Below, in pieces: positions 7,915 through 16,258 of a stretch of 60,331 nucleotides of DNA (within the stretch, counting starts at the first letter, position 1; the number at the start of each line of letters is the position of its first letter). The notes below the pieces were generated by a model that saw only the letters and a list, made by a program, of their open reading frames with translations, did no database searches and was not told where the DNA came from. Origin of the DNA: Paracoccaceae bacterium (GTDB lineage Bacteria > Pseudomonadota > Alphaproteobacteria > Rhodobacterales > Rhodobacteraceae); the NCBI GenBank assembly GCA_027489355.1, contig JAIXZY010000010.1, positions 1 to 60,331 on the forward strand, in the 5' to 3' direction. A program made the position numbers and the translations under genes.

Positions 7915-9771
7915 ATGAGCGCGCTTCAAAGCCTCGGCTCCCTCATCGACGCCTTCCGCCCCGCCGACGGCCCCCCGCCGCAACGGCTGGGTGCGTTCAT
8001 GCGCTGGTCGCTGGCCGGGTCCTGGCCGATGCTGATCCTTGCAGGCGCGCTGTCGTCCCTCGCCGGCGTGACCGAGGTCGTCAGCGCATTGATCCTCGGC
8101 TGGGTGATCGACGCTGCCGTCAATTCCGGCCCCGCCGATTTCTTCACCGCGCATTACAGCCTGGTCGTCTGGTTCCTGGTCTTCTACCTGATCCTGCGGC
8201 CGCTGGCCTTTGCCGTCTCCTCGGCCTCGAACAGCATCATCATCGGCCCGAACGTGATGCCCCTGGTCTTAAGCCGCCTGCACCGCTGGACCCTTGGCCA
8301 GGCCGTCACCTTCTTCGACAACGACTTCGCTGGCCGCATCGCGCAAAAGCAGATGCAGGCCGCCCGGGCCGTCACCGACGTGGCGACCGAAGTCATCAAC
8401 ACCGTCTGCTTCGCCCTTGCCTCGGTCATCGGCTCGGTTGCTTTCCTGGTGGCCGTCGACGCCAAGGTCGCCGTCGCGCTGCTGGTCTGGCTGATCGCCT
8501 ATATCTGGCTGATCCGCTTCTTCATGCCGATGGTCCGCACCAACTCGGCCGCCCGCGCCTCCTCGCGCGCGATGGTGTCGGGACAGGTCGTCGACACGAT
8601 CACCAACATCAAGACCGTCAAGCTGTTCGCCCACCACGCCTTCGAGGACCGCGTCGCCCTGGACGCGATGGAGGTCTTCCGCGAACGTTCGGTCGAATTC
8701 GGCGTCATCTCCACCTGGTTCCGCTTCTCGCTGATGCTGCTGGCGGGGGTGCTGCCCGTCCTGCTGATCGGCGGTACCGTCCTGCTCTGGCAACAGGGTG
8801 CCGCCACCGCGGGCGAGATCGCGGCGGCCGGCGCCATCGCGCTGCGGATCGCGCAGATGTCGGGCTGGGTCAGCTTCACGTTGATGTCGATCTACACCTC
8901 CGTCGGCGAGGTCGAGGACGGGATGCGCACCCTGTCGGCCCCGCACACCCTTGCCGACGCGCCCGACGCCAAGCCGCTGCCGCGCGTCACGGGCCAGATC
9001 CGCTTCGACCATGTCACCTTCGCCTACGGCCGCCAGCGCGGCGGCGTGCAGGATATCGACCTGACCATCCGTGCCGGCGAGAAGCTGGGCATCGTGGGCG
9101 CGTCGGGTGCGGGCAAGTCCTCGCTCGTTTCGCTGCTGTTGCGGCTCTACGACCCCGAACAGGGCAGCATCACCATCGACGGCCACGACTTGCGGTCCGT
9201 CACGCAAGAGTCGCTGCGCAAGCAGATTGGCATGGTCACGCAGGAAACCGCGATGTTCAATCGCAGCGCGCGCGACAATATCGCCTACGGCCGACCCGAG
9301 GCGACCGAGGCCGAAATCATCGCCGCAGCCAAGGCGGCCGAGGCGGATGAGTTCATCAGCGGGATGCTCGACCACCAGAACCGCAAGGGCTATGACGCCT
9401 TCCTCGGCGAACGCGGCGTCAAGCTGTCCGGCGGCCAGCGCCAGCGGATCGCCCTGGCCCGCGCCTTCCTGAAGGACGCGCCGATCCTGGTGCTGGACGA
9501 AGCCACCTCCGCCCTCGACTCGGAAGTCGAAGCCTCGATCCAGGAGGCGCTTGGCCGGGTGATGCAGGGCAAGACCGTCCTGGCCATCGCCCACCGCCTG
9601 TCGACCATCGCCGCGATGGACCGGATCATCGTCCTCGACCGGGGCCAGATCGTCGAAATCGGCAGCCATGACGAGCTTCTCCAGAAAGACGGGCTTTACG
9701 CGCGCTACTGGAAACGGCAATCAGGCGGCTTCATCGGCACCGAAGACGAAGAAGCGGAAGCGGCAGAGTGA
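7915..9771 (+). CDS. ABC exporter, fused permease and ATPase (second of a tandem pair)
   Basis: A 618-residue half-transporter with the same layout as its upstream neighbour: membrane domain to about residue 320, then Walker A GASGAGKSS near 394, signature LSGGQRQ near 503, Walker B ILVLDEATSALD, and IAHRLST. Both proteins share NDFAGRIA- and QSGGFIG-type blocks, so they arose by duplication. Both ATP sites look competent, which fits two homodimers or an active heterodimer. The 162-base gap between the genes holds the cloverleaf repeat, and no clear Shine-Dalgarno sequence precedes this ATG. The 3' end overlaps the RNA methyltransferase start (GTGA). Likely a lipid or drug exporter; the substrate is unknown. 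Confidence 0.88.
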   Translation: MSALQSLGSLIDAFRPADGPPPQRLGAFMRWSLAGSWPMLILAGALSSLAGVTEVVSALILGWVIDAAVNSGPADFFTAHYSLVVWFLVFYLILRPLAFAVSSASNSIIIGPNVMPLVLSRLHRWTLGQAVTFFDNDFAGRIAQKQMQAARAVTDVATEVINTVCFALASVIGSVAFLVAVDAKVAVALLVWLIAYIWLIRFFMPMVRTNSAARASSRAMVSGQVVDTITNIKTVKLFAHHAFEDRVALDAMEVFRERSVEFGVISTWFRFSLMLLAGVLPVLLIGGTVLLWQQGAATAGEIAAAGAIALRIAQMSGWVSFTLMSIYTSVGEVEDGMRTLSAPHTLADAPDAKPLPRVTGQIRFDHVTFAYGRQRGGVQDIDLTIRAGEKLGIVGASGAGKSSLVSLLLRLYDPEQGSITIDGHDLRSVTQESLRKQIGMVTQETAMFNRSARDNIAYGRPEATEAEIIAAAKAAEADEFISGMLDHQNRKGYDAFLGERGVKLSGGQRQRIALARAFLKDAPILVLDEATSALDSEVEASIQEALGRVMQGKTVLAIAHRLSTIAAMDRIIVLDRGQIVEIGSHDELLQKDGLYARYWKRQSGGFIGTEDEEAEAAE

Positions 9772-10982
9772 TCGTCACCATCGACCGGCTTGGGCACCTT
9801 GGGCATGGCATCGCCCCGGGTCCCGTCTACGTTCCCGGCACCCTCCCCGGCGAAGTCGTGGAGGGCACCCCCGACGGCGACCGCCTGCTCGATCCCAAGA
9901 TCATCACCCCCTCGCCCGACCGCGTGAAACCCCCCTGCCGCCACGCCCGCGCCTGCGGGGGCTGCCAGCTGCAACACGCCTCCGAGCCCTTCGTCGCCGG
10001 CTGGAAGCAAGAGGTCGTCGCAAACGCCCTCGCCGGGCAAGGCCTGACGGCGGACTTCCTCCCGCTGGTGACCTCGGCCCCGAACTCCCGCCGCCGCGCC
10101 ACCCTCTCCGCCCGCCGCACCAAAGGTGGAGTCCTCATCGGCTTCCACGCCCGCGCCTCGGACACCATCGCCGAGATCCCGGACTGCCAGCTTCTCCACC
10201 CCGGCATCCTCGCCGCCTTCCCCGGCCTGCAGGCTCTGGTCATGGCCGGAGGATCGCGCACGATGGAACTCTCCCTTCAACTGACCCTGACGCGCGGAGG
10301 CCCCGACGTTGTGGTCACCGGAGGCAAGCCGCTCGACGCCAACCTCCGCCTCGACCTCGCCCGCCTGGTCGAAACCCACGGCTTCTCTCGCCTGACCTGG
10401 GACGGAGAGACCGTCGCGCTGCGCGACCGCCCTGCCCTGACGCTGGGCAGCGCCACCGTCGTGCCCCCAGCCGGGGCCTTCCTCCAAGCCACGCAAGAGG
10501 GTGAGGCCGCCCTCCTTCACGCCGTGAAACAGGCCCTTGGCCCCCAGAAGCGCATCGTCGACCTCTTCTCCGGCGTCGGGACCTTCAGCCTGCCGCTGGC
10601 CCAGGACATGGAGGTTCACGCCGTCGAAGGCGACGCGGCCATGACCAGGGCCCTCGACCTTGCCGCCCGCAACACGCCCGATCTGCACCGTATCTCCACG
10701 GAAACCCGCGACCTCTTCCGCCGCCCCCTGGAACCCGACGAGCTGCGCGGCTTCACCGGGGCGGTCATCGACCCCCCGCGCGCTGGGGCGGAAGCCCAGA
10801 CCGACCGCCTTGCGCAATCGACGGTCCCGGTGATCGCCGCCGTTTCCTGCAACCCCGTCACCTTCGCCCGGGACGCAAAGGCGCTCGTCGCCAAGGGCTA
10901 CCGTCTGGACTGGGTTCAGGTCGTGGACCAGTTCCGCTGGTCTACCCATGTCGAGCTTGTCGCCCGCCTGTCGCGCGCCTGA
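9768..10982 (+). CDS. Class I SAM-dependent RNA m5U methyltransferase, TrmA/RumA family
   Basis: Predicted to methylate C5 of a uridine in rRNA or tRNA. 404 residues. An N-terminal TRAM-like segment is followed by the iron-sulfur ligands C57-X5-C63-GGC66 and a fourth cysteine at C140 in IPDC. The C-terminal Rossmann domain shows RIVDLFSGVGTFSLPLA for SAM binding and AVSCNPVTFARD near residue 362, which carries the catalytic cysteine. The [4Fe-4S] cysteines favour the RumA/RlmD side of the family over TrmA, but the target nucleotide cannot be read from sequence. It starts at GTG overlapping the second ABC exporter stop. Confidence 0.88.
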   Translation: MIVTIDRLGHLGHGIAPGPVYVPGTLPGEVVEGTPDGDRLLDPKIITPSPDRVKPPCRHARACGGCQLQHASEPFVAGWKQEVVANALAGQGLTADFLPLVTSAPNSRRRATLSARRTKGGVLIGFHARASDTIAEIPDCQLLHPGILAAFPGLQALVMAGGSRTMELSLQLTLTRGGPDVVVTGGKPLDANLRLDLARLVETHGFSRLTWDGETVALRDRPALTLGSATVVPPAGAFLQATQEGEAALLHAVKQALGPQKRIVDLFSGVGTFSLPLAQDMEVHAVEGDAAMTRALDLAARNTPDLHRISTETRDLFRRPLEPDELRGFTGAVIDPPRAGAEAQTDRLAQSTVPVIAAVSCNPVTFARDAKALVAKGYRLDWVQVVDQFRWSTHVELVARLSRA

Positions 10983-11072
10983 CACATCCGTGAAGCCGCC
11001 GGCCATTCGCCGCACTAGGCAAATCAGCCGATTTCCTGTACCTCTTGGGAAAAAATACAGGCGGACAAGGGC

Positions 11073-11564
11073 ATGCGGTTTTTCGGTTGGGTGGCGATCC
11101 TGGTAGCGGTGATCGGTCTGTCAGGCTGCGGGTCGAAGTTCAAACGTTACAACGGCCCCGAAGTCACGCAGGTCCAGGTCCACAAGGCCGACCGCAGGAT
11201 GTATCTGCTCCACAATGACCGGGTGCTGAAGACTTACGACATCGGTCTTGGCTTCGCGCCCGAGGGTCACAAGCAGTTCGAAGGCGATGGCAAGACGCCC
11301 GAAGGCCAGTACTTCATCAGCCACAAGAACCCGAACTCGCAGTACCACCTGTCGCTCGGCATCTCGTACCCGAACGCCACCGACATCGCCTTTGCGGAAT
11401 CGCAGGGCAAATCGCCAGGGGGTGACATCTTCATCCACGGCGGCCCCAACACCAAGGTGTCGAAACGCGACTGGACCTGGGGCTGCATCGCCCTGACCGA
11501 CAAGGAGATGGAGCGGGTCTATTCGATGGTCAAACCCGGCACCCCGATCTTCATCCTGCCGTGA
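11073..11564 (+). CDS. L,D-transpeptidase (YkuD) lipoprotein
   Basis: A 163-residue lipoprotein predicted to act on peptidoglycan in the periplasm. Residues 1-18 form a lipoprotein signal with lipobox LSGC and lipidation at C19. The rest is a single YkuD domain, with catalytic histidine H122 in FIHGGP and nucleophile C138 in TWGC. The cysteine is followed by IALTD, as in YafK-like members, rather than the usual shorter loop. The start has an AAGGG site just upstream. It faces the CAP-domain lipoprotein gene tail to tail, and another L,D-transpeptidase lies 0.8 kb further on. Cross-linking versus lipoprotein attachment or release cannot be told apart here. Confidence 0.87.
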   Translation: MRFFGWVAILVAVIGLSGCGSKFKRYNGPEVTQVQVHKADRRMYLLHNDRVLKTYDIGLGFAPEGHKQFEGDGKTPEGQYFISHKNPNSQYHLSLGISYPNATDIAFAESQGKSPGGDIFIHGGPNTKVSKRDWTWGCIALTDKEMERVYSMVKPGTPIFILP

Positions 11565-11567
11565 TGC

Positions 11568-11589
11568 AAAAGGGGACCCGAAGGCCCCC
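11568..11589 (-). terminator. Rho-independent terminator with UUCG loop
   Basis: Read on the minus strand, GGGGGCC and GGTCCCC pair with one mismatch around a TTCG loop, followed by TTTT. It lies 24 bases beyond the stop of the minus-strand CAP-domain gene and immediately beside the end of the converging L,D-transpeptidase gene. Confidence 0.7.
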
Positions 11590-11613
11590 TGACGCATCGT
11601 CTGTCGGACAGGC

Positions 11614-12120
11614 TCAGGCGCCGGTCACCATCGTCCACCACAGCTTGCCGCCCGGCTCCTGGAACCAGGCGAAGCCCAGCTTGGTCGCCAGCGGGTCCAT
11701 GATCACCACGCGGGTGTCGGGCTGCGCCATCCAGGACGACAGCGTCTCCAGCTCGGTCTCGTAGGTCTCCGAGATGTTCTCGCCCAGCACGCGCCCGGTG
11801 AACCCGCTGCGCTGCGCCCGAAGCAGCGGCGACGAGCCGTCCGATCCGAAATGCCAGGGCCGGTTCTGCACCGACATGTCGCGGGAATGGGTCGCGGCCG
11901 CGGCGTTCAGGTTCGCGTCAAAGGCCACCGGCGGCAGCGACTTGGCCGCGCGCAGCGTGTTCATCGCGTCGAGGAAGCGGTAGGACACCGCCCGTTCGTC
12001 CGTGATCCTGTAAACACGCGGCAGGGGCTTGCCGTCCGGTCCCACGGTCGGCGCGCTCGAGGTCGCACAGGCTGCAAGGGTCAGGAACAGGCCCTGAGCC
12101 AGGAAAACGCGTCTATCCAT
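11614..12120 (-). CDS. CAP-domain (SCP/PR-1-like) lipoprotein
   Basis: A 168-residue envelope lipoprotein: signal with lipobox LAAC (C18), then a CAP domain beginning near residue 45 (MNTLRAAKSLPPVAFDANLNAAAATHS and later VLGENISETY). Bacterial CAP proteins are widespread and secreted, and their biochemical role is generally unknown. A link to envelope or matrix is only inferred here from the two flanking L,D-transpeptidases. The ATG at 12120 is preferred to an in-frame start twelve codons upstream because it places a normal n-region (MDRR) directly before the hydrophobic stretch. It is followed by a UUCG-capped terminator. Confidence 0.82.
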   Translation of the reverse strand: MDRRVFLAQGLFLTLAACATSSAPTVGPDGKPLPRVYRITDERAVSYRFLDAMNTLRAAKSLPPVAFDANLNAAAATHSRDMSVQNRPWHFGSDGSSPLLRAQRSGFTGRVLGENISETYETELETLSSWMAQPDTRVVIMDPLATKLGFAWFQEPGGKLWWTMVTGA

Positions 12121-12344
12121 TCTGTCCACCAGATCAGAGCCGCCCGAAGCGGCCATTCGCGCTCTCCTTAACGGAAGAGAGCGGCGGGTTCAAACGGCCT
12201 TCTGCCCATCGGCAAAGGGTCGACGGACATTTTGCCGTGACAGGACCTTGCCGAAGTCCCGGTTCTGACAGGTCTTTGATTTGCGTCCGGTCAAGGAAGC
12301 GGATATAGGCGGCGCGAAACACGGTCTTTCAGGAGTAATCAGCC

Positions 12345-12938
12345 ATGGCGAACGGTCCGATCAACCGTCGCGCGGTCCTGGGTGGAGTCGTCGGCGCCGC
12401 CGGTCTGGCAGCCCTGCCGGCCTTCGCGCAGGACGGCAGCACCGAATTCACCCAGCCGGCCTCGGCTTCGGTGCGCAGCAACATCTCCAGCTTCCGGATC
12501 CTGCAGTGGCAGGACTACTTCGACAACACCCGCAACGGCGCGATCCTGGCCGACACCACCTCGCGCGCGCTGCATTACTGGTCCGAGGATCAGTCGATCT
12601 ACCGGCTGTACCCGACCTCGGTCCCGCTCTCGGAAGAGCTGACCCGTCGCGGCGTGACCTCGGTCGTGCAGAAGGTCGTGAACCCGACCTGGCGTCCGAC
12701 CGCGTCGATGAAAGAACGCCACCCCGAATGGCCGGACGTGGTCGAGGGTGGGGCCCCGGACAATCCGCTGGGCAGCCGCGCGCTCTATCTGGGCTGGACC
12801 TACTACCGGATCCACGGCACCCACGACACCCGCAAGATCGGCCGCCGCTCGTCCAACGGCTGCATCGGCCTGTACAACGAGCACATCGAAGAGCTGTTCG
12901 AGTTTGCCAAGGTCGGCACGCAGGTCCGCCTGATCTGA
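12345..12938 (+). CDS. L,D-transpeptidase (YkuD/ErfK type), Tat-like signal
   Basis: A 197-residue periplasmic L,D-transpeptidase. The N-terminus has a twin arginine (NRRAVLGG, R8-R9) and a weakly hydrophobic stretch ending at ALPAFAQ, which suggests Tat export. The catalytic motif is canonical: H157 in RIHGTH and C173 in SSNGCIG. It belongs to the common peptidoglycan 3-3 cross-linking and protein-anchoring group, more typical than the lipoprotein paralogue upstream. A CAGGAG site precedes the ATG, and a perfect 14-base-pair terminator follows the stop. The 224-base upstream gap carries no other gene or tRNA that I can see. Confidence 0.9.
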   Translation: MANGPINRRAVLGGVVGAAGLAALPAFAQDGSTEFTQPASASVRSNISSFRILQWQDYFDNTRNGAILADTTSRALHYWSEDQSIYRLYPTSVPLSEELTRRGVTSVVQKVVNPTWRPTASMKERHPEWPDVVEGGAPDNPLGSRALYLGWTYYRIHGTHDTRKIGRRSSNGCIGLYNEHIEELFEFAKVGTQVRLI

Positions 12939-12956
12939 CCCGACCCTGCAATATTG

Positions 12957-12987
12957 AAAGGACCGCGCGGCCACCGCGCGGTCCTTT
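12957..12987. terminator. Bidirectional rho-independent terminator
   Basis: AAAGGACCGCGCGG (12957-12970) and CCGCGCGGTCCTTT (12974-12987) form a perfect 14-base-pair stem with a three-base loop. It has A/T ends on both sides and lies between the converging L,D-transpeptidase and racemase genes. Confidence 0.9.
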
Positions 12988-12992
12988 CCTTT

Positions 12993-13703
12993 TCAGGCCG
13001 CGGCGAAGGCCTTTGCCTTGGGCGGCGGCGCATAGCCCCCCAGCCGCGAGGTCCGCAGCCCCAGCCCGACCATCGCCTCGGCCAGCCGCACCGCGCAGGC
13101 CACGCCGTCCAGGACCGGCAGGCCATGTTCGGTCGCCAGGCTTGCGGCCAGGTCCGCCATTCCGGCGCAGCCCAGCACGATGGCCTCGGCCCGGTCCTCT
13201 GCGACCGCCCGGCCGATCTCGGCGCTGATCCTGCGCCGCGCGTCCGAGCCCTTGTGCTCCAGCTCCAGCACCGCCACTTCCGACGACCGCACCCGCGCGC
13301 AGCGCGCCGAGAGGCCGTATTTGTGCAGGTTGTGCTCCAGCGCCGGGACCGACCGGGCCAGCGTCGTCACCACCGAGAACTTGTTCGAAAGCATCCCGGC
13401 AAAGTGGTAGGCCGCCTCGCCGATGCCGATCACCGGACGGTCGGTAAGACAGCGCGCCGCGTCCAGCCCGGTGTCGTCGAAGCACGCGATGATCACCGCA
13501 TCTGCCTCGGGCGTGTCGCGGATGATCTGCAGCAGCCCCGGGACGCAGAGCGCCTCGTCGTAGTAGCCCTCGATCGACACCGGGCTGTCCATCGGGTTCA
13601 CCGCGACGATCTCGGTCCCCGGACTGGCCACCGCGCGCGCCGCCGCGCCGATCTTTTCCGTCATCGAGGCGGTGGAGTTCGGGTTTATCACCAGAAGCCG
13701 CAT
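12993..13703 (-). CDS. Hydantoin racemase / Asp-Glu racemase superfamily protein
   Basis: A 236-residue cofactor-independent racemase. The N-terminal RLLVINPNST block and the catalytic cysteine pair C74 (IIACFDDTG) and C179 (VLGCAGMADL) place it closest to the hydantoin racemase branch, which interconverts enantiomers of 5-substituted hydantoins. Aspartate/glutamate or maleate-isomerase-type activity remains possible. The ATG at 13703 overlaps the stop of the upstream ABC ATPase gene by one base (TGATG), with GGGAGGAG just before it, so it is translationally coupled as the last gene of the importer operon. A strong terminator follows. No hydantoinase or carbamoylase is in the window. Confidence 0.85.
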   Translation of the reverse strand: MRLLVINPNSTASMTEKIGAAARAVASPGTEIVAVNPMDSPVSIEGYYDEALCVPGLLQIIRDTPEADAVIIACFDDTGLDAARCLTDRPVIGIGEAAYHFAGMLSNKFSVVTTLARSVPALEHNLHKYGLSARCARVRSSEVAVLELEHKGSDARRRISAEIGRAVAEDRAEAIVLGCAGMADLAASLATEHGLPVLDGVACAVRLAEAMVGLGLRTSRLGGYAPPPKAKAFAAA

Positions 13704-14455
13704 CAAAGCTCTCCTCCCAGGTAGGCGGCCTTGATCCGCTCGTCATGCATCAGGTCCTTCGACACGCCCGACAGCACCACCTGCCCGGTCGACATCGCAT
13801 AGGCCCGGTTCGAGATCGACAGCGCCATGCGGCTGTTCTGTTCGACCAGCAGAACCGACACGCCCTCGTCCCGGCTGATCGCAACGATGGCCCGCGCGAT
13901 GTCCTGCACCAGCTTCGGCGCGATGCCCAGGGACGGCTCGTCCAGGAGCAGGAGCTTCGGCTTCGCCATCAGCGCCCGGCCGATCACCATCATCTGCTGC
14001 TCGCCGCCCGAAAGCGTGCTGGCCTGCTGGTGGAAGCGTTCCTTCAGGCGCGGGAAGCGGGTCAGGATGCTTTCCAGCGTCTGTTCGATCCCCTGCTTGT
14101 CGGTGCGGGTGAAAGCCCCCATGAGCAGGTTGTCCTTCACGCTCATCAGCGGGAAGACGCGACGGCCTTCGGGGACCATCGCGATGCCGCGTTTGACGAT
14201 CTCGGCCGCCGGACGACCGTCGATCCGGTCGCCCAGATAGCTGATCGACCCGCTCTTGATCTTCCGCAGCCCGGTGATCGCCCGCAGGATCGAGGATTTC
14301 CCGGCCCCGTTCGCGCCGATCAGCGCGACGGTTTCGCCTTCGTAAAGCTCGATCGAGACGCCCTTCAGCGCATAGACATGGTCATAGTAAAGCTCGACAT
14401 TGTCGAAGCTCAGCATCTTCTTGGCCGGTTCGGCCTTGGTCGCTGTCTGTGTCAT
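13703..14455 (-). CDS. Branched-chain-type ABC importer ATPase (LivF-like)
   Basis: One of two cytoplasmic ATPases of a LIV-family (HAAT) importer, 250 residues. Walker A GANGAGKSS, signature LSGGEQQ and Walker B LLLLDEPSLG are all standard, and the SLGIAPKLV extension is typical of LivF. The gene starts three bases after the LivG-like gene and ends coupled to the racemase. The substrate is probably not leucine, given the racemase neighbour, but this is inference. Confidence 0.92.
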   Translation of the reverse strand: MTQTATKAEPAKKMLSFDNVELYYDHVYALKGVSIELYEGETVALIGANGAGKSSILRAITGLRKIKSGSISYLGDRIDGRPAAEIVKRGIAMVPEGRRVFPLMSVKDNLLMGAFTRTDKQGIEQTLESILTRFPRLKERFHQQASTLSGGEQQMMVIGRALMAKPKLLLLDEPSLGIAPKLVQDIARAIVAISRDEGVSVLLVEQNSRMALSISNRAYAMSTGQVVLSGVSKDLMHDERIKAAYLGGEL

Positions 14456-14458
14456 GTC

Positions 14459-15241
14459 CTACATCCCGATGGCGGCGTCTTCGCTGCCCAGATAGGCCTC
14501 GATGACGCGGGGGTTGGCCTGGATTTCCGCCGGAGTCCCCTCGGCGATCTTCTCGCCGAAGTTGATGCAGACGATGCGGTCACTGATCTTCATCACCGCC
14601 GGCATGTCGTGTTCCACCAGAAGGACCGTCAGTCCCCGTTCGTCCCGCAACCGGCGGACAAGGGCGACCATCCGCATCGTCTCGTCATGGTTCATCCCCG
14701 CGAAGGGTTCGTCCAGCAGGATCACCTCGGGCTGCGTGGCCAGACCGATGGCCATCCCCAGCGCCCGCAGGTGGCCCTGTGGCAGGTTCGAGGCGATCTC
14801 GTTGCGGATCGCCTGCAGGCCCAGGAAGTCGATGATGTCATCGGCGGACTTGCCGAACTCCGCCTCGTCCGCCTTGGCCTGGCCCGTCCCGAAGAAGAAC
14901 CCCAGAAGCGAGGCCTTCGACCGCAGGTGATGCGAGACGATGACGTTTTCGCGCACGGTCATCGACTTGAAGATCGTCGTCTCCTGGAACGTCCGCACCA
15001 CCCCCATCCGCGCCACCTTGTGCGGCGGCAGGCCGGAGATTTTCGTCCCCTTGTAGATCACCTCGCCCGTCGTCGGCGTGACGAACCCGGCGATCTGCTT
15101 GAAGAGGGTGGACTTGCCCGCCCCGTTCGGACCGATCACCGACAGGATCTCCTGCGGGGCGACGTCGAAGGTGATGTCGTTGTTGGCCGTCAGCCCGCCA
15201 TAGCGCTTGGTGACGCCCTTGATCTGCAGGATCGCGTTCAT
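14459..15241 (-). CDS. Branched-chain-type ABC importer ATPase (LivG-like), unusual signature motif
   Basis: Second ATPase of the importer, 260 residues. Walker A GPNGAGKST and Walker B ILLDEPFAGMNHDE are those of LivG proteins. The ABC signature region reads LPQGHLRALGMA, where LivG relatives usually have a YG-Q/D-QRRLEIA pattern. The glycine is kept but the following glutamine or aspartate and the arginine pair are changed. Its partner ATPase has a perfect signature, so the complex could still have one normal and one atypical ATP site. The start overlaps the LivM-like gene stop (ATGA). Confidence 0.9.
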   Translation of the reverse strand: MNAILQIKGVTKRYGGLTANNDITFDVAPQEILSVIGPNGAGKSTLFKQIAGFVTPTTGEVIYKGTKISGLPPHKVARMGVVRTFQETTIFKSMTVRENVIVSHHLRSKASLLGFFFGTGQAKADEAEFGKSADDIIDFLGLQAIRNEIASNLPQGHLRALGMAIGLATQPEVILLDEPFAGMNHDETMRMVALVRRLRDERGLTVLLVEHDMPAVMKISDRIVCINFGEKIAEGTPAEIQANPRVIEAYLGSEDAAIGM

Positions 15242-16254
15242 TTGTTGCCCCCCTTCTTGTCCAGAAGGCTCAGGATGCCGTTCGGCAGGACCAGCATCAG
15301 CGCGATCAGCGCGCCCGAGTAGATGAGGAGCTGGTATTCCTTGGCGACCGACAGGAGGTCCCAGCCGAAGTAGAGGAGCAGCGTGCCCAGCATCGGGCCA
15401 AACACATAGCCAAGGCCGCCGAGGAAGCAGTAGAGCATGAAGTTCACGCTGTCCTGCACCACGAAGGACGACGGGTAGATCGACTGCGAGATGGCGACGA
15501 AGATCGCGCCTGCCAGCCCGCCGAAGAAGGACGAGATGGCGTAGGAGAGGACCCGCAGCATCGCGGTGTTGACGCCGATGGAGGCCGAGAGTTCCTCGTT
15601 CTGTTGCAGGGACCGGCAGAGATGCCCAAGGCGCGAGTTCACGATGCGCCAGAGGACGAGGTAGGTCAGCACCATCAGGAGTGCCGCCATCAGGTAGAAG
15701 GCGAGCTTCGGATTTTCGAGCGTGGCGAAGTCCGGGATGATGGTCAGGCCAAGGATCGACAGTTCGCCCGGCAGCGGGATCGAGGTGATGCCCTTGGCCC
15801 CGTTGGTGATGGGGAGCGCGAGGGCGGTCAGGCGGGCGACCTCGGTCAACACCAGCGTCACCATCGCGAAGTAGACGCCCCGCAGCCGCAGGATCGGCAG
15901 GCCGATCAGGACAGACACCAGCGCGCAGAAGATGCCGGCGAGGGGCAGCGTCAGCCAGAAGCTGACCCCATACTGCGTCATCAGCACCGCCGAGACATAG
16001 CCACCGGTCAGCGCGTAAGCCCCTTGGCCGATATTGATCCGGCCGATGTAAAAGGTCAGCCAGACCCCCGCAGCGGCCACCGAGAGAAGGGCGACCGAGG
16101 TGAGCGTGTAGTAGAAATCCCAGCGGCCGGTCAGGTTGATGATGACGGGGACCAGGACGAAGACGCCCAGCAGGAAGGCCCCGACACCCAGCACACGGTT
16201 CATGGACATGGCGCTGCCTTTGACGATGGGCGTGGTTTGCGTTTGATCGGTCAT
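15238..16254 (-). CDS. Branched-chain-type ABC importer permease (LivM-like)
   Basis: A 338-residue inner-membrane permease with about nine to ten hydrophobic segments. The central block FYIGRINIGQGAYALTGGYVSA is the LivM family hallmark, and the C-terminal region GGLGYVFGPMLGTLLLYFGWDLL is also typical. It overlaps the LivG-like ATPase gene by four bases and is separated from the LivH-like permease gene by four bases. It would pair with that permease to form the membrane channel. Confidence 0.92.
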   Translation of the reverse strand: MTDQTQTTPIVKGSAMSMNRVLGVGAFLLGVFVLVPVIINLTGRWDFYYTLTSVALLSVAAAGVWLTFYIGRINIGQGAYALTGGYVSAVLMTQYGVSFWLTLPLAGIFCALVSVLIGLPILRLRGVYFAMVTLVLTEVARLTALALPITNGAKGITSIPLPGELSILGLTIIPDFATLENPKLAFYLMAALLMVLTYLVLWRIVNSRLGHLCRSLQQNEELSASIGVNTAMLRVLSYAISSFFGGLAGAIFVAISQSIYPSSFVVQDSVNFMLYCFLGGLGYVFGPMLGTLLLYFGWDLLSVAKEYQLLIYSGALIALMLVLPNGILSLLDKKGGNK

Positions 16255-16258
16255 GGTC

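Noticed and set aside
11035-11061. CCTGTA/TACAGG inverted repeat before the lipoprotein L,D-transpeptidase
   Set aside because: Only six bases per arm with a 15-base spacer and no candidate regulator nearby. Could be a weak stem only.
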